Assembly: GCF_022397955.1 (NCBI RefSeq)
Contig: NZ_JAKEUQ010000015.1
Span: 44,252 to 108,251 of the forward strand
From: Vibrio sp. Isolate32
GTDB taxonomy: Bacteria > Pseudomonadota > Gammaproteobacteria > Enterobacterales > Vibrionaceae
Direction: 5' to 3'
DNA length: 64,000 nt
Part shown: piece by piece, positions 47,314-56,283 of the stretch
How the letters are laid out: each line of letters starts with the position of its first letter
How positions within the stretch are numbered: the first letter of the stretch is position 1
Made by a program: the position numbers and the translations under genes
Notes under the pieces: model-generated
The model's input: only the letters and a program-made list of their open reading frames with translations
What the model was told of the DNA's origin: nothing
Database searches by the model: none

Positions 47314-48285
47314 TTATTTAACGCACATTACGTTAAGCAGTGAAGAACCTTTCAATTGGTTGACGTTACCGTTAGTAAACAGGCCTTTCTTATCTGCGCC
47401 CCAATAAGGAAGATGCATTGGCCAGTTCTGTTTTTCCATCACTTTTGAGCCTAGGATGCTCTGCCATTGCTTTTCAGTCATCAGCTTCATGTTGATCTTA
47501 TTACATACCAGCTCTGCGCTGCCGTAATCTAAACGACTCCAAGGCTTACCTTGCTCCATATAGAACTGCTGCTCATGGTCTAGCAGGTAAGGGATCGCAT
47601 ATTGGCTACCGGCAACATTTGCCGTCACGCGAACTTCAATCTCTAGATCGTTATCTGAATTTTTGCCACCACTTGGCAATGCCTGGATGGCAGCCGCACT
47701 GGTGACTGCTGCCGCTGGCTTCGCTGCTACGGGTTTCGCTGCAGGCTTAGTTGCTGGTTTTACAGGAGCCTTAACCGGTGTAGGTTTTGCTGCTTTAGGC
47801 TCGGCCGCTTTTTCCACGATAGGTTGTGATGAGGTTTTCGACTTGTCGACCATACGAATAAAGGCTTCACCGTAACCAGGAACCTTACGTACCTGAGTTA
47901 GGTCTTTTCTCGCGTCAGAGAAGGTAGAGTAAGGTCCAATTAAGCAACGGTAGTCCCCGCCTTCAGGCTTCATCCAAACGTTGGTCGAGATTTTCTCATA
48001 CAGAGGCTTTGCTCGATTCAATGACAAAGGCTTATTCAGCAGGCCACATTGAACCCAAAACAGTTCGTTATCTGAATTACGTTTAGGCGCCTTGCTCCCC
48101 CAAACTCCCTTACCGATCGGACATGATTGCTCTAGCTGTGGTAATTGGTTAGTGCTTGCCTGAGTTGCATCACATAGAACCGATTCAGCATTCACTTGGC
48201 TCGATACCAAAAGGGATGCAGCGATAAGCCCCATACGATAATTTCTCGTCACAGCACGACATACAGCATTCATTGTCAATTTCAT
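47314..48285 (-). CDS. Exported SPOR-like protein with AKP-rich linker
   Basis: A 323-residue protein. After a basic N-terminus comes a hydrophobic segment and a likely cleavage site (YRMGLIAASLLVSSQVNAES). The first domain (about residues 60-155) has the features of a SPOR-type fold (FWVQCGLLNKPLSLNRAKPL, then YRCLIGPYSTFSDARKDL). Next comes a low-complexity Ala/Lys/Pro linker (about 165-210, KPVAAKPAA, APVKPATKPA). A second domain (about 220-323) has GSAELVCNKINMKLMTEKQW and a Cys near the end (NVMCVK). Location is probably periplasmic, bound to denuded peptidoglycan at the septum if the SPOR call is right. No operon partner is clear. Confidence 0.72.
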   Translation of the reverse strand: MKLTMNAVCRAVTRNYRMGLIAASLLVSSQVNAESVLCDATQASTNQLPQLEQSCPIGKGVWGSKAPKRNSDNELFWVQCGLLNKPLSLNRAKPLYEKISTNVWMKPEGGDYRCLIGPYSTFSDARKDLTQVRKVPGYGEAFIRMVDKSKTSSQPIVEKAAEPKAAKPTPVKAPVKPATKPAAKPVAAKPAAAVTSAAAIQALPSGGKNSDNDLEIEVRVTANVAGSQYAIPYLLDHEQQFYMEQGKPWSRLDYGSAELVCNKINMKLMTEKQWQSILGSKVMEKQNWPMHLPYWGADKKGLFTNGNVNQLKGSSLLNVMCVK

Positions 48286-48402
48286 AACCACCACTTAAAC
48301 CCTCGCGGGTTAATTATTACCGAATCAATGTCGATAAAACATGAATTCCATTTTAAGTATTATTGACACTATCAATGATACTAAGTTCCAGATCCATTAA
48401 GC

Positions 48403-48432
48403 AAAAAAAGAGCCGCAATTGCTTACGGCTCT
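48403..48432 (-). terminator. Terminator of the peptide ABC transporter operon
   Basis: On the minus strand, AGAGCCG-taagcaattg-CGGCTCT is followed by seven T. It lies about 40 bp after the DppC-like stop. Confidence 0.92.
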
Positions 48433-48472
48433 TAGTTTAGTGACTTTTTTTTCTAAAAATCAAACCGCGCTA

Positions 48473-49411
48473 TCACCCTTTATAAATTTTAGGGTTAAAC
48501 ACGTCGCGTAACCAGTCGCCTAATAGGTTAATAACTAGAACTAATGTTACCAAAAGCACACCTGGGAATGCTGTGATCCACCATGCTCCTGAGAAAATGT
48601 AGTTAAAACCAGTACTGATCAGGGCACCGAGTGACGGTTGGTCTACCGGTAGGCCTAAACCTAGGAAAGAAAGTGCCGCTTCTGACATGATGGCATTTGC
48701 CACCTGTACCGTAGAGATAACCAAAATTGGCGATAAACAGTTCGGCAGAATATGACGGAACATGATGCGAGGCGCTCTGAAGCCCATCACACGTGCTGCT
48801 TCTACGTACTCTTTCTTCTTCTCAGCCAATACGGATGCACGAATCGTACGAGCATACTGCGGCCATTCGGCAATACCGATGATCACCACCAGCATAACAA
48901 CCGAATATTGCGCATAGAAGTCACTGCCGAAGCTCGCCTTAAAGATAGCCGAGACAATGATCGCAACCATCATGGTGGAGAACGAGAGCTGAACATCAGC
49001 AAAACGCATCAAGAAGCTATCGATACGACCACCGAAGTAACCCGCAGATAGACCAATGATGATACCTAGGGTCAGCTGTAGACCAACGGCTAGGAAACCA
49101 ATCGTCAGTGATAAGCGAGAACCGTAAAGCATGGTCGATAGAATGTCACGACCCTGTTCATCCGTACCCAGTAGGAAACGCTCTTCGCCATCTTCCATCC
49201 AAGACGGTGGTAGCTCAGAGTCCATGATGTCGATAGACGTCACGTCATACGGGTCTGTTGGCGCTAGAACAGGTGCCGCCAATGCCATCACCAAGAAAGC
49301 AGTGAAAACAGCAAAGCTGAACATTGCCACTTTGTCACGCAAGAAGTAGTACAAAATGTCTGACTGCTTAAATCGCTCCCAACGAGATGGAGCTGTTGTT
49401 GTTTGTTCCAT
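48473..49411 (-). CDS. Peptide/nickel-type ABC transporter permease (DppC/OppC-like)
   Basis: A 312-residue inner membrane protein with six helices and the binding-protein-dependent permease signature around EAARVMGFRAPRIMFRHILPN (the EAA loop that docks to the ATPase). A short cytoplasmic N-terminus precedes the first helix. It is the second permease of the operon and starts 2 bp after the DppB-like gene. It is the last gene before the terminator. The substrate is probably an oligopeptide or dipeptide. A similar four-gene set lies near cytochrome c5 in V. cholerae (from memory). Confidence 0.92.
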   Translation of the reverse strand: MEQTTTAPSRWERFKQSDILYYFLRDKVAMFSFAVFTAFLVMALAAPVLAPTDPYDVTSIDIMDSELPPSWMEDGEERFLLGTDEQGRDILSTMLYGSRLSLTIGFLAVGLQLTLGIIIGLSAGYFGGRIDSFLMRFADVQLSFSTMMVAIIVSAIFKASFGSDFYAQYSVVMLVVIIGIAEWPQYARTIRASVLAEKKKEYVEAARVMGFRAPRIMFRHILPNCLSPILVISTVQVANAIMSEAALSFLGLGLPVDQPSLGALISTGFNYIFSGAWWITAFPGVLLVTLVLVINLLGDWLRDVFNPKIYKG

Positions 49412-49413
49412 GA

Positions 49414-50391
49414 TTATGCTCCTTTCCCTGTGATATTCACTGTTGGGTTAATGATGCCGTATAGCAGGTCAACAATGGTGTTCGTTACTACGAAGATAAG
49501 ACCAACGAAGATAACGTATGCGGTAATCAGTGGTGTATCCACTCGGTTAATCGCTTCAAGGAATAGGAAGCCGGTGCCCGGCCACTGGAATACAGTTTCA
49601 GTAAGAATGGTGTAAGCCACCATAGTACCAATCTGAACACCACCTACCGTTAGTACAGGTAGCATTGTGTTTTTCAGAGCGTGCTGGTAGTAAATCTTGT
49701 TCAGTTCCAGACCTTTCGCTTTACCAAACTTGATGTACTCAGAGCTCAGCACTTCTAGCATCTCTGAACGAACCAGACGAATGAAAAGCGGTAGCATGAT
49801 AGATGCAAGCGCGATACTTGGCAGAACTAAGTGTGCAAGGCCATCTAGCGTTAGGAAACCAGACTCCCAGCCAAACCAGTTTGCAGTTTCACCACGGCCA
49901 AACGACGGCAGCCAGCCAAGTTCAATTGAGAAGACATACATCAGCATGATTGCCGTTAAGAAAACAGGCACAGAGATACCGATACTACTGCCCGCCATCA
50001 CCAGCTTAGTGAAGAAACTTTTTGGGTGTATTGCTGAATAAACGCCAAGTGGAATCGACAGACAAACGATGATCAGAGAAGCGCCAAACACAAGTTCAAG
50101 CGTCGCCACCAGCTTATCTAAGATTACGTCCACTGCAGGGCGTTTAAAGAAATATGAAGTACCAAGATCACCTTGTAGAGCTGCGCCTACAAAGCGAGTG
50201 TATTTTGTAATGAAGGGATCATTTAAGCCGAGTTCATCACGCAGCGCTTGACGCTCCGATTCTGACACAGATTGACCGACTAACTCACGCAACGGGTCGC
50301 CCAGGTTATCCTGAATGGCAAACGCCACCAAACTGATCACAAACATCACTATCAGTGCCTGAAACAGGCGCTTGACCAGAAACGTAACCAT
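49414..50391 (-). CDS. Peptide/nickel-type ABC transporter permease (DppB/OppB-like)
   Basis: A 325-residue inner membrane protein with six helices: VTFLVKRLFQALIVMFVISL at the N-terminus, a periplasmic loop (DPLRELVGQSVSESERQALR) and the EAA-like loop YIKFGKAKGLELNKIYYQHA near residue 225. It pairs with the DppC-like protein to form the membrane channel. A perfect hairpin without U-tract lies between it and the binding-protein gene upstream, which could lower expression of the permeases relative to the binding protein. Confidence 0.92.
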   Translation of the reverse strand: MVTFLVKRLFQALIVMFVISLVAFAIQDNLGDPLRELVGQSVSESERQALRDELGLNDPFITKYTRFVGAALQGDLGTSYFFKRPAVDVILDKLVATLELVFGASLIIVCLSIPLGVYSAIHPKSFFTKLVMAGSSIGISVPVFLTAIMLMYVFSIELGWLPSFGRGETANWFGWESGFLTLDGLAHLVLPSIALASIMLPLFIRLVRSEMLEVLSSEYIKFGKAKGLELNKIYYQHALKNTMLPVLTVGGVQIGTMVAYTILTETVFQWPGTGFLFLEAINRVDTPLITAYVIFVGLIFVVTNTIVDLLYGIINPTVNITGKGA

Positions 50392-50527
50392 TCCTTGCCC
50401 CTTATCTATCCATGATTATCTAATCAAAATCCGCGACCAGATAACAAAAATTCAGTCTTAAAAAAGGTATTTAGCCAGACTGAAGGAAGACCAAATACCT
50501 AAACTTAAATATATTTCTTAATAGTTT

Positions 50528-50552
50528 GAGAGCCTGAAAGCTTCAGGCTCTC
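50528..50552 (-). other. Intra-operon hairpin between binding-protein and permease genes
   Basis: GAGAGCCTGAA-agc-TTCAGGCTCTC is a perfect 11-bp stem with no U-run after it on the minus strand (AAACTATT). It is placed about 20 bp after the binding-protein stop and about 140 bp before the first permease start. It looks like a processing or 3'-end-stabilising hairpin. Confidence 0.7.
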
Positions 50553-50569
50553 GATTCTAGCAAGCTAGG

Positions 50570-52123
50570 TTATTTTACAACTAGATCACCGAAGTAAGGG
50601 AAGTTCATGCCGTTGATAATTGGACCAATCTCAACGTTACTCTTAGCTGCCCATGAAGGGTCTTGCCAATGAAGTGGTACGAACGCAGCTTCATCATATA
50701 GGACGGCTTCAACTTGCTTCAGCATCGCACTTCGTTTAACAAGATCAGTTTCTGAATTCGTTTCTAAAACTACTTTATCGATGTCAGAATTTGAGTAGTG
50801 ACCACAGTTATACTGACCTTTACCTGTAGCTTCATCACGAGTCATCGTGAGGAATTCAGAGAAGTTCGCAGAGTCTTCAGTATCAGGGTGCCAACCAATC
50901 ATCATCATATCAGCAGCACACTTATCAAACTCAGGCCAATACTGCGCTTTAGGCATAGTTTTAAGATCAACTTTAATACCAATCTTAGATAGCATTGCCG
51001 CCGCTGCTTGCGCAATCTTAGCATCGTTCACATAACGATTATTTGGTGCCATCATAGTTAGCGTAAAGCCATCTTCATAGCCCGCTTCTTTCATCAGCTC
51101 TTTTGCTTTTTTAACATCATAGCGAGGTTTTAGTTCTTCGTTATAGCCAGCGTATCCCACAGGGCTCTGTTGCGCAGCTGCAGTAGCCGCACCTTTCATG
51201 ATTTTTTTAACGATACCTTCGTTGTTAATCGCATAAACAATCGCTTGACGAACGCGCACATCTTTCAGTGCCTCATTACTGTTTTGGTTCATTTGAAAGG
51301 TAATAATACGCGTTCCAGGCATTGTATATAAATCAACACCATCAGCATTTTTAACTCGCTTGTAATCATTTGGTGCAACAGGCGCGATCATATCAACATC
51401 ACCGGAAAGAATAGCAGCGACTCGCGTTGCATCTTCCTTAATTGGCACAAGCGTAAGCTTGTCGACATTACCTTTTGAAGCGCTATCCCAGTAATCAGCG
51501 AAACGTTCAAACTCAACCTTAACACCCTGTTCACGAGACTTGATGATAAAAGGACCCGTTCCAGACTCATTGGTTGATGCAAAGGAGTTACCATGCTTAA
51601 CCAACTCAGATTTGTCTTTTCCGTCTGCAGTTTTTCCAGAGTAGAACTTGCTGTCCATTGGGAAAATATAGGTCGCCACATTTTCGATCAATGGATACGT
51701 ACCATCAGTCTTAACTTCAACGGTATAGTCATCTACCTTAGTCAAAGATACCAAAGGACCAAAGATGCCTTTGAAATCTGCCGAAGACTTCAAACGTTCG
51801 AAAGTCCAAACTACATCATCAGCTGTAAATGCATTTCCTGAGTGGAATTTGACTCCCTTACGAAGATTGAAGCGCATAGTCTCGTTATCAATTCGCTCCC
51901 AGCTTGTCGCTAGACGGCCTTCGAAATCCATCTCTTGAGTGAAACGTACTAGAGGGTCAAATACCATGTGAGACATTTGCAGTGTACCACCAGACAGCTG
52001 CTCGTGCGGGTCAAGTGATACAGGGTCAGCTGCATAGCCAACGGTAATATCTGCTGCTGCTGCACTAAAGCTTAGGCCAGCTGCCATCAAAGCTACTGCT
52101 AATTTGCTTTTCATGGTTTTCAT
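50570..52123 (-). CDS. ABC transporter substrate-binding protein, SBP family 5 (peptide type)
   Basis: A 517-residue periplasmic binding protein with signal peptide MKTMKSKLAVALMAAGLSFS, cleaved after AAA. The family-5 signature is LRKGVKFHSGNAFTADDVVW around residue 80, and the second lobe has YDEAAFVPLHWQ near the end. It would deliver a peptide or similar ligand to the permeases. AAGGAG precedes the ATG by 7 nt. It is the second gene of the operon, after the double ATPase. Ligand specificity cannot be read from the sequence. Confidence 0.93.
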   Translation of the reverse strand: MKTMKSKLAVALMAAGLSFSAAAADITVGYAADPVSLDPHEQLSGGTLQMSHMVFDPLVRFTQEMDFEGRLATSWERIDNETMRFNLRKGVKFHSGNAFTADDVVWTFERLKSSADFKGIFGPLVSLTKVDDYTVEVKTDGTYPLIENVATYIFPMDSKFYSGKTADGKDKSELVKHGNSFASTNESGTGPFIIKSREQGVKVEFERFADYWDSASKGNVDKLTLVPIKEDATRVAAILSGDVDMIAPVAPNDYKRVKNADGVDLYTMPGTRIITFQMNQNSNEALKDVRVRQAIVYAINNEGIVKKIMKGAATAAAQQSPVGYAGYNEELKPRYDVKKAKELMKEAGYEDGFTLTMMAPNNRYVNDAKIAQAAAAMLSKIGIKVDLKTMPKAQYWPEFDKCAADMMMIGWHPDTEDSANFSEFLTMTRDEATGKGQYNCGHYSNSDIDKVVLETNSETDLVKRSAMLKQVEAVLYDEAAFVPLHWQDPSWAAKSNVEIGPIINGMNFPYFGDLVVK

Positions 52124-52217
52124 TGCATAACTCCTTCATGCGGGAATCCAGATCCCTAGTTGTTGTATTTGCGTCTGTTTATTGTTGTTAGCAAGCTAAA
52201 CTCCAGCCTGCTGACTT

Positions 52218-53945
52218 TTATACCGCGGCTTGTGCCACTGCTTTTTCTTCTCTCAAACCTGTAAATTCAGGCATTAAAGAAATCAGTTGTTTGCTGTATT
52301 CATGCTGAGGTGATTGGAATAGCTGCTCTGTAGGCGCAACTTCCAATAGTGTCCCCATCTGCATCACGCCAACACGGTCACACATTTGGCGAATAACCGG
52401 TAAATCGTGACTAATGAACAGCATGGTTAGGTTTAACTCGTCTTGTAAGTCTTTTAGTAGGTTGAGGATTTGAGCCTGTACCGACACATCCAGTGCCGAT
52501 GTTGGTTCATCACAAATCAAAAGACGTGGGCGAGTCGCCAAAGCGCGAGCGATAGAAATACGCTGACGTTGACCACCTGAGAATTCGTGTGGGTACTTCA
52601 CCCCAGCCATTTTACCTAAACCAACGTGCTCTAGCAGGTCATTAACGATCTGACGAGTTTCGCTTTCGTTGCGAGTAAGCTTATGGAATCGAATAGGTTC
52701 AGCAATGATGTCGAATATCTTCATTCGAGGGTTCATTGATGTATAAGGGTTTTGGAAAACCATCTGCATTTGGCGACGCATAGGGCGACGCTCTTTTTCA
52801 GATTTCAGGCCAGTCAGGTCAACGCCTTCAAACGTTACCTTGCCCGAGTTTGGCGCGTACAAACCAGCAATTACACGAGCAATCGTTGATTTACCTGAGC
52901 CTGATTCACCCACCAAACCAAACGTCTCACCTTCATGCACTTCAAAGCTAACGTTGTTCGACGCTTGTACGTACTCACGGCGGCTCTCGAAGAACGAATC
53001 TTTAGTGGTGAAACGCAGGTTTACGTTTTCAACATTTAATAATGGGCCTGTGTAATCACGGTGATCTTGGCTTTGACCCAACCAGTGATTTTTCACATCA
53101 AGTGGTTCCATCTCGTGTGCTTCTTCGATGTAGCTCACCAGTGGGAAACGATCGAGTTTACGGTCTGAACGCGGAACCGCAGAGATCAAGCTGTGTGTGT
53201 ATGGGTGTTCTGGCGTACCAAGCACTTTGGCAGTTGGGCCAAACTCAACTAAGTCACCACGATACATTACGGCTACACGATCGGTTACGTTAGATACCAC
53301 ACCCATGTCGTGCGTTACCAACATACAACCTACGTTTTTCTTAATACATAGATCGCGAATCAAACCTAAGATTTGGTCTTGGATAGACACATCCAGTGCG
53401 GTGGTTGGTTCATCTGCGATGATAAGGTCAGGCTCACCTGCCAATGCAATCGCTATAACCACACGCTGACGCATACCGCCAGAGAATTGGTGAGGATACT
53501 GTTTTAAGCGGTTTTCTGGCTGTGGGATACCAACTTGATTCATCAAGTCGAGGGAGCGTTCATAGGCTTCTTGATCAGAAACCTTCATGTTGGCGTGAAT
53601 CGTTTCTTTTAACTGCTGTTCTACGGTGAATAGAGGGTTAAGAGACGTCATTGGATCTTGGAAGATAAAACCAATCTTTGAGCCGCGAACAGAACGCATC
53701 TGTTCAGGAGATAAGCCAGAGACTTTTTCGCCATCCAGAAATACCTCGCCGCTAGCAATGCGACCAGGAGGGCTCAACAGATCGATAACCGCGTTACCTA
53801 CCGTTGACTTACCAGCACCAGATTCGCCTACAACACCAACAATCTCACCACGTTCAATATTAAACGAAAGCGATTTAACTGCGGCGTGAACTCCATGACG
53901 AGATGGGTATTCGATACGAAGATTTTTTACTTCTAAAAGTGACAT
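52218..53945 (-). CDS. Fused double ABC ATPase (DppD-DppF/GsiA-like)
   Basis: A 575-residue cytoplasmic protein with two ABC modules that are separate proteins in Dpp and Opp. Module 1 has Walker A GESGAGKST (about residue 37), signature FSGGMRQRV and Walker B DLIIADEPTT. Module 2 has Walker A GESGSGKST (about residue 350), signature FSGGQRQRI and LLICDEPTS. Each module also has the peptide-uptake C-terminal extension (PEHPYTHSLISAVP; PQHEYSKQLISLMP). The open frame runs to 54059, but ATG 53945 with GAGGT upstream is the real start. It is first in the operon. Confidence 0.92.
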   Translation of the reverse strand: MSLLEVKNLRIEYPSRHGVHAAVKSLSFNIERGEIVGVVGESGAGKSTVGNAVIDLLSPPGRIASGEVFLDGEKVSGLSPEQMRSVRGSKIGFIFQDPMTSLNPLFTVEQQLKETIHANMKVSDQEAYERSLDLMNQVGIPQPENRLKQYPHQFSGGMRQRVVIAIALAGEPDLIIADEPTTALDVSIQDQILGLIRDLCIKKNVGCMLVTHDMGVVSNVTDRVAVMYRGDLVEFGPTAKVLGTPEHPYTHSLISAVPRSDRKLDRFPLVSYIEEAHEMEPLDVKNHWLGQSQDHRDYTGPLLNVENVNLRFTTKDSFFESRREYVQASNNVSFEVHEGETFGLVGESGSGKSTIARVIAGLYAPNSGKVTFEGVDLTGLKSEKERRPMRRQMQMVFQNPYTSMNPRMKIFDIIAEPIRFHKLTRNESETRQIVNDLLEHVGLGKMAGVKYPHEFSGGQRQRISIARALATRPRLLICDEPTSALDVSVQAQILNLLKDLQDELNLTMLFISHDLPVIRQMCDRVGVMQMGTLLEVAPTEQLFQSPQHEYSKQLISLMPEFTGLREEKAVAQAAV

Positions 53946-54777
53946 TACCAGACCTCTACTGCTTTGGCAGCTTTCTGCCCTGTCTGCAAAATTGAATCCA
54001 TTCTTACCAGAATATTGTTCTGATATTTTATACGATTGACAATTTGGCAAATAATTCACAGAAAATCAACAAAAATAGGATAAAAAGTCGACATTAAACG
54101 CTTAACAAGCAAAACCAACACATAACTATTCACCACAAAGGCATATAGTAAGAAAAAACAGCATTATACTAGTGGTAATAAACACTCACAAAACCCTTAC
54201 CACAACTTACTTGTAAAGCTAAAGCCATGGTTGAGAGCAGATCTCACTACCAATCATCAAAAACAAATAATTATTCCAAAAAACAATTAACACTATAGAA
54301 ACATAATCTAATTTATCTATTTATATCAAACAGAACAACTAAATAGGGTTGTGTGAGCCATATTTACAACCATTAATATAGGTTAGGCAAATATGAGATA
54401 ACAAAACAAGCAGATGGATAAATTAGTTGGAATTTTCGGCGATTTGAGAGGGGGAAAAATGCTAAATACGGACATTAATCGACAGTATTGGGGTTAGGTT
54501 TCATTTTTCGTAAAAGTCTTTAGATCAAACCTATCAATCTGTCGAATTTATTAGCCATTAAATTATATAAAATTAGATATAGATCGACCGGTTTAATGAA
54601 TTGTGGTTTTGTGTGGAGAAGAGCAGTCACATTGAACGCGTGACACTTCGAAGAGGTTATTTTTCTTGTACCGCATTTATGGCACGGACGGCTAGTTAAG
54701 GCTATTTATAGTAGGTTCGATCGGGTTAGCTCTCAAGCCAACAGCCTTCTGGGCACAAATACTCTAAACACCAAACG
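53946..54777. other. 830-bp AT-rich non-coding region upstream of the ABC operon
   Basis: No convincing gene on either strand. It holds the ABC operon promoter (not localised) and the end of the tRNA transcript. Weak inverted repeats are present: GTGGTAA/TTACCAC around 54173-54204 and GGTTGT/ACAACC around 54347-54370. AT content looks higher than in the flanking genes. Confidence 0.5.
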
Positions 54778-54806
54778 AAAAAAGCCTCGTCATGTCTGAC
54801 GAGGCT
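54778..54806 (-). terminator. Distal terminator of the tRNA operon
   Basis: On the minus strand, AGCCTCGTCA-gaca-TGACGAGGCT is followed by a T-run. It is preceded by a tRNA-Pro 3'-end remnant and looks like a duplicate of the closer terminator at 54890-54916. Confidence 0.9.
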
Positions 54807-54812
54807 TTCTTA

Positions 54813-54832
54813 TAGTGGTCGGTGAAGAGGGA
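54813..54832 (-). pseudogene. Remnant of a tRNA-Pro 3' end
   Basis: The 20 bp TAGTGGTCGGTGAAGAGGGA, read on the plus strand, repeat the 3' end of the tRNA-Pro genes (CCA, discriminator, acceptor stem, part of the T stem). The sequence then diverges (GGCGATGCGACTGGGC). A terminator follows directly, as after the intact tRNA-Pro. It is best explained as the scar of a lost third Pro copy in a tandem array. An integration site remnant is the alternative. Confidence 0.7.
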
Positions 54833-54889
54833 GGCGATGCGACTGGGCTTCCAGCCCCCGAAAACACCATTACATTTTCGCCAAATAGA

Positions 54890-54916
54890 AAAAAAGCTCA
54901 TCATTTCTGATGAGCT
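54890..54916 (-). terminator. Proximal terminator of the tRNA operon
   Basis: On the minus strand, AGCTCATCA-gaaa-TGATGAGCT is followed by TTTTTTTC. It lies about 10 bp after the last tRNA-Pro. Confidence 0.88.
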
Positions 54917-54926
54917 TTCTTAAAAG

Positions 54927-55003
<77 letters not shown>

Positions 55004-55013
55004 GCAAAATTAA

Positions 55014-55090
55014 TGGGGTGGCTAACGAGATTCGAACTCGCGACCACCGGAATCACAATCCAGGGCTCTACCAACTGAGCTATAGCCACC
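55014..55090 (-). tRNA. tRNA-His (GTG), distal copy
   Basis: 77 nt, beginning with the extra G(-1) typical of tRNA-His (GGTGGCTATAGCTCAG), anticodon loop TTGTGAT, encoded CCA. It appears identical to the copy at 55289. Confidence 0.97.
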
Positions 55091-55135
55091 ACTAATTTTT
55101 TTGTATAACCGCTTAACAAGCGATTATTGAAATAG

Positions 55136-55212
<77 letters not shown>

Positions 55213-55288
55213 ACTAGTTTTGTATCGATTCTTGGGATAGTGAATCAACACTGGAAGCCGAAGCTACCGATAATTTGTAAAGAAAGAA

Positions 55289-55365
55289 TGGGGTGGCTAA
55301 CGAGATTCGAACTCGCGACCACCGGAATCACAATCCAGGGCTCTACCAACTGAGCTATAGCCACC
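55289..55365 (-). tRNA. tRNA-His (GTG), proximal copy
   Basis: 77 nt, anticodon GTG in GGATTGTGATTCC, extra 5' G, encoded CCA. It follows tRNA-Arg, as hisR follows argX in E. coli. Confidence 0.97.
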
Positions 55366-55414
55366 ATAATTTCTTTTTCTGCCAATTTCTCGCTTACCGA
55401 AGTAAGTGACCGGA

Positions 55415-55491
<77 letters not shown>

Positions 55492-55512
55492 ATGCCCTGT
55501 CGGCGGAGTGGA

Positions 55513-55541
55513 ATAATACGTATATCACCCAATGCCGTCTA
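55513..55541 (-). promoter_or_regulatory. tRNA operon promoter
   Basis: On the minus strand, -35 TAGACG (55536-55541), a 17-bp spacer and -10 TATTAT (55513-55518) are followed by a GC-rich discriminator region (CCACTCCGCCG), as in stringently controlled tRNA promoters. Confidence 0.7.
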
Positions 55542-55634
55542 GTACTTTTTTAACTTTTTTTTCTGTTTGGTCTCTTTTTCGACAGTTAATATGTGATAAA
55601 CCCCTTATTTGAGTACTACAACCCGCCACAGCTT

Positions 55635-55674
55635 ATAAGTTGTTGTTTATTGCAACAACTTATCGGGATATAAT
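55635..55674 (+). promoter_or_regulatory. Cytochrome c5 promoter with 11-bp inverted repeat
   Basis: ATAAGTTGTTG (55635-55645) and CAACAACTTAT (55653-55663) form a perfect inverted repeat with a 7-nt spacer. It is placed just upstream of a perfect -10 TATAAT (55669-55674) and would cover the -35 region, for which no good match is seen. It may be an activator or repressor site. Confidence 0.6.
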
Positions 55675-55788
55675 CACCCATTATTTACATTGGTTTAACA
55701 GTTGCTCTTTACTGGTTAAGCCAAAACACCCCTCCAACACTATAATTTGGTAAGCATGTACTTACCTTGGGAATGTAAAGTGAGTTTA

Positions 55789-56202
55789 ATGGATATGTCT
55801 CGTCGAATTTTAAGCGTTGTCATCGCAGTTTTAACCTTCTCAACTGGTGCAATGGCTTCAGGCCTAAGTGAAGCAGAGCAAGATGCAATTGCTGAGCGCA
55901 TCAAACCAGTTGGTCAAGTATACCTAGTCGGCAGTGAGCCAGTAGCCGCTGAACCAACAGGCCCTCGTGATGGCGCAACAGTTTATGGTACCTTTTGTAT
56001 CGCTTGTCACGCATCTGGCGTAAGTGGCGCACCTAAAACAGGTGATGCTGGTGACTGGGGTCCCCGTATTGCTCAGGGGCGCGATATCCTAGCTGACCAC
56101 GCAATCAACGGCTTCAACGCGATGCCAGCAAAAGGTTCATGTATGGACTGTTCAGACGATGAAATCAAAGATGCTATCGAGCACATGATTGCTGGTCTGT
56201 AA
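55789..56202 (+). CDS. Cytochrome c5 family protein
   Basis: A 137-residue periplasmic monohaem cytochrome. The signal peptide (RRILSVVIAVLTFSTGAMA) is followed by a class I domain with CIACHASG (haem), a methionine ligand likely in FNAMPAKGS, and the extra cysteine pair CMDC typical of cytochrome c5. It probably shuttles electrons to a terminal oxidase. The start is uncertain: the frame opens at 55747, with GTG 55780 and ATG 55789 as candidates; I prefer ATG 55789 with AAAGTGAG upstream. Its promoter region holds a perfect inverted repeat. A bidirectional terminator separates it from rep. Confidence 0.88.
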   Translation: MDMSRRILSVVIAVLTFSTGAMASGLSEAEQDAIAERIKPVGQVYLVGSEPVAAEPTGPRDGATVYGTFCIACHASGVSGAPKTGDAGDWGPRIAQGRDILADHAINGFNAMPAKGSCMDCSDDEIKDAIEHMIAGL

Positions 56203-56219
56203 TTACAAATGCCAAATTC

Positions 56220-56250
56220 AAAAAAGGTGACCAACAGGTCACCTTTTTTA
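56220..56250. terminator. Bidirectional terminator between cytochrome c5 and rep
   Basis: AAAAAAGGTGACC-aaca-GGTCACCTTTTTT, a perfect stem with A and T runs. Confidence 0.93.
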
Positions 56251-56283
56251 TTGTCTTCTATATAGTACTCATCAAGCAGAACA

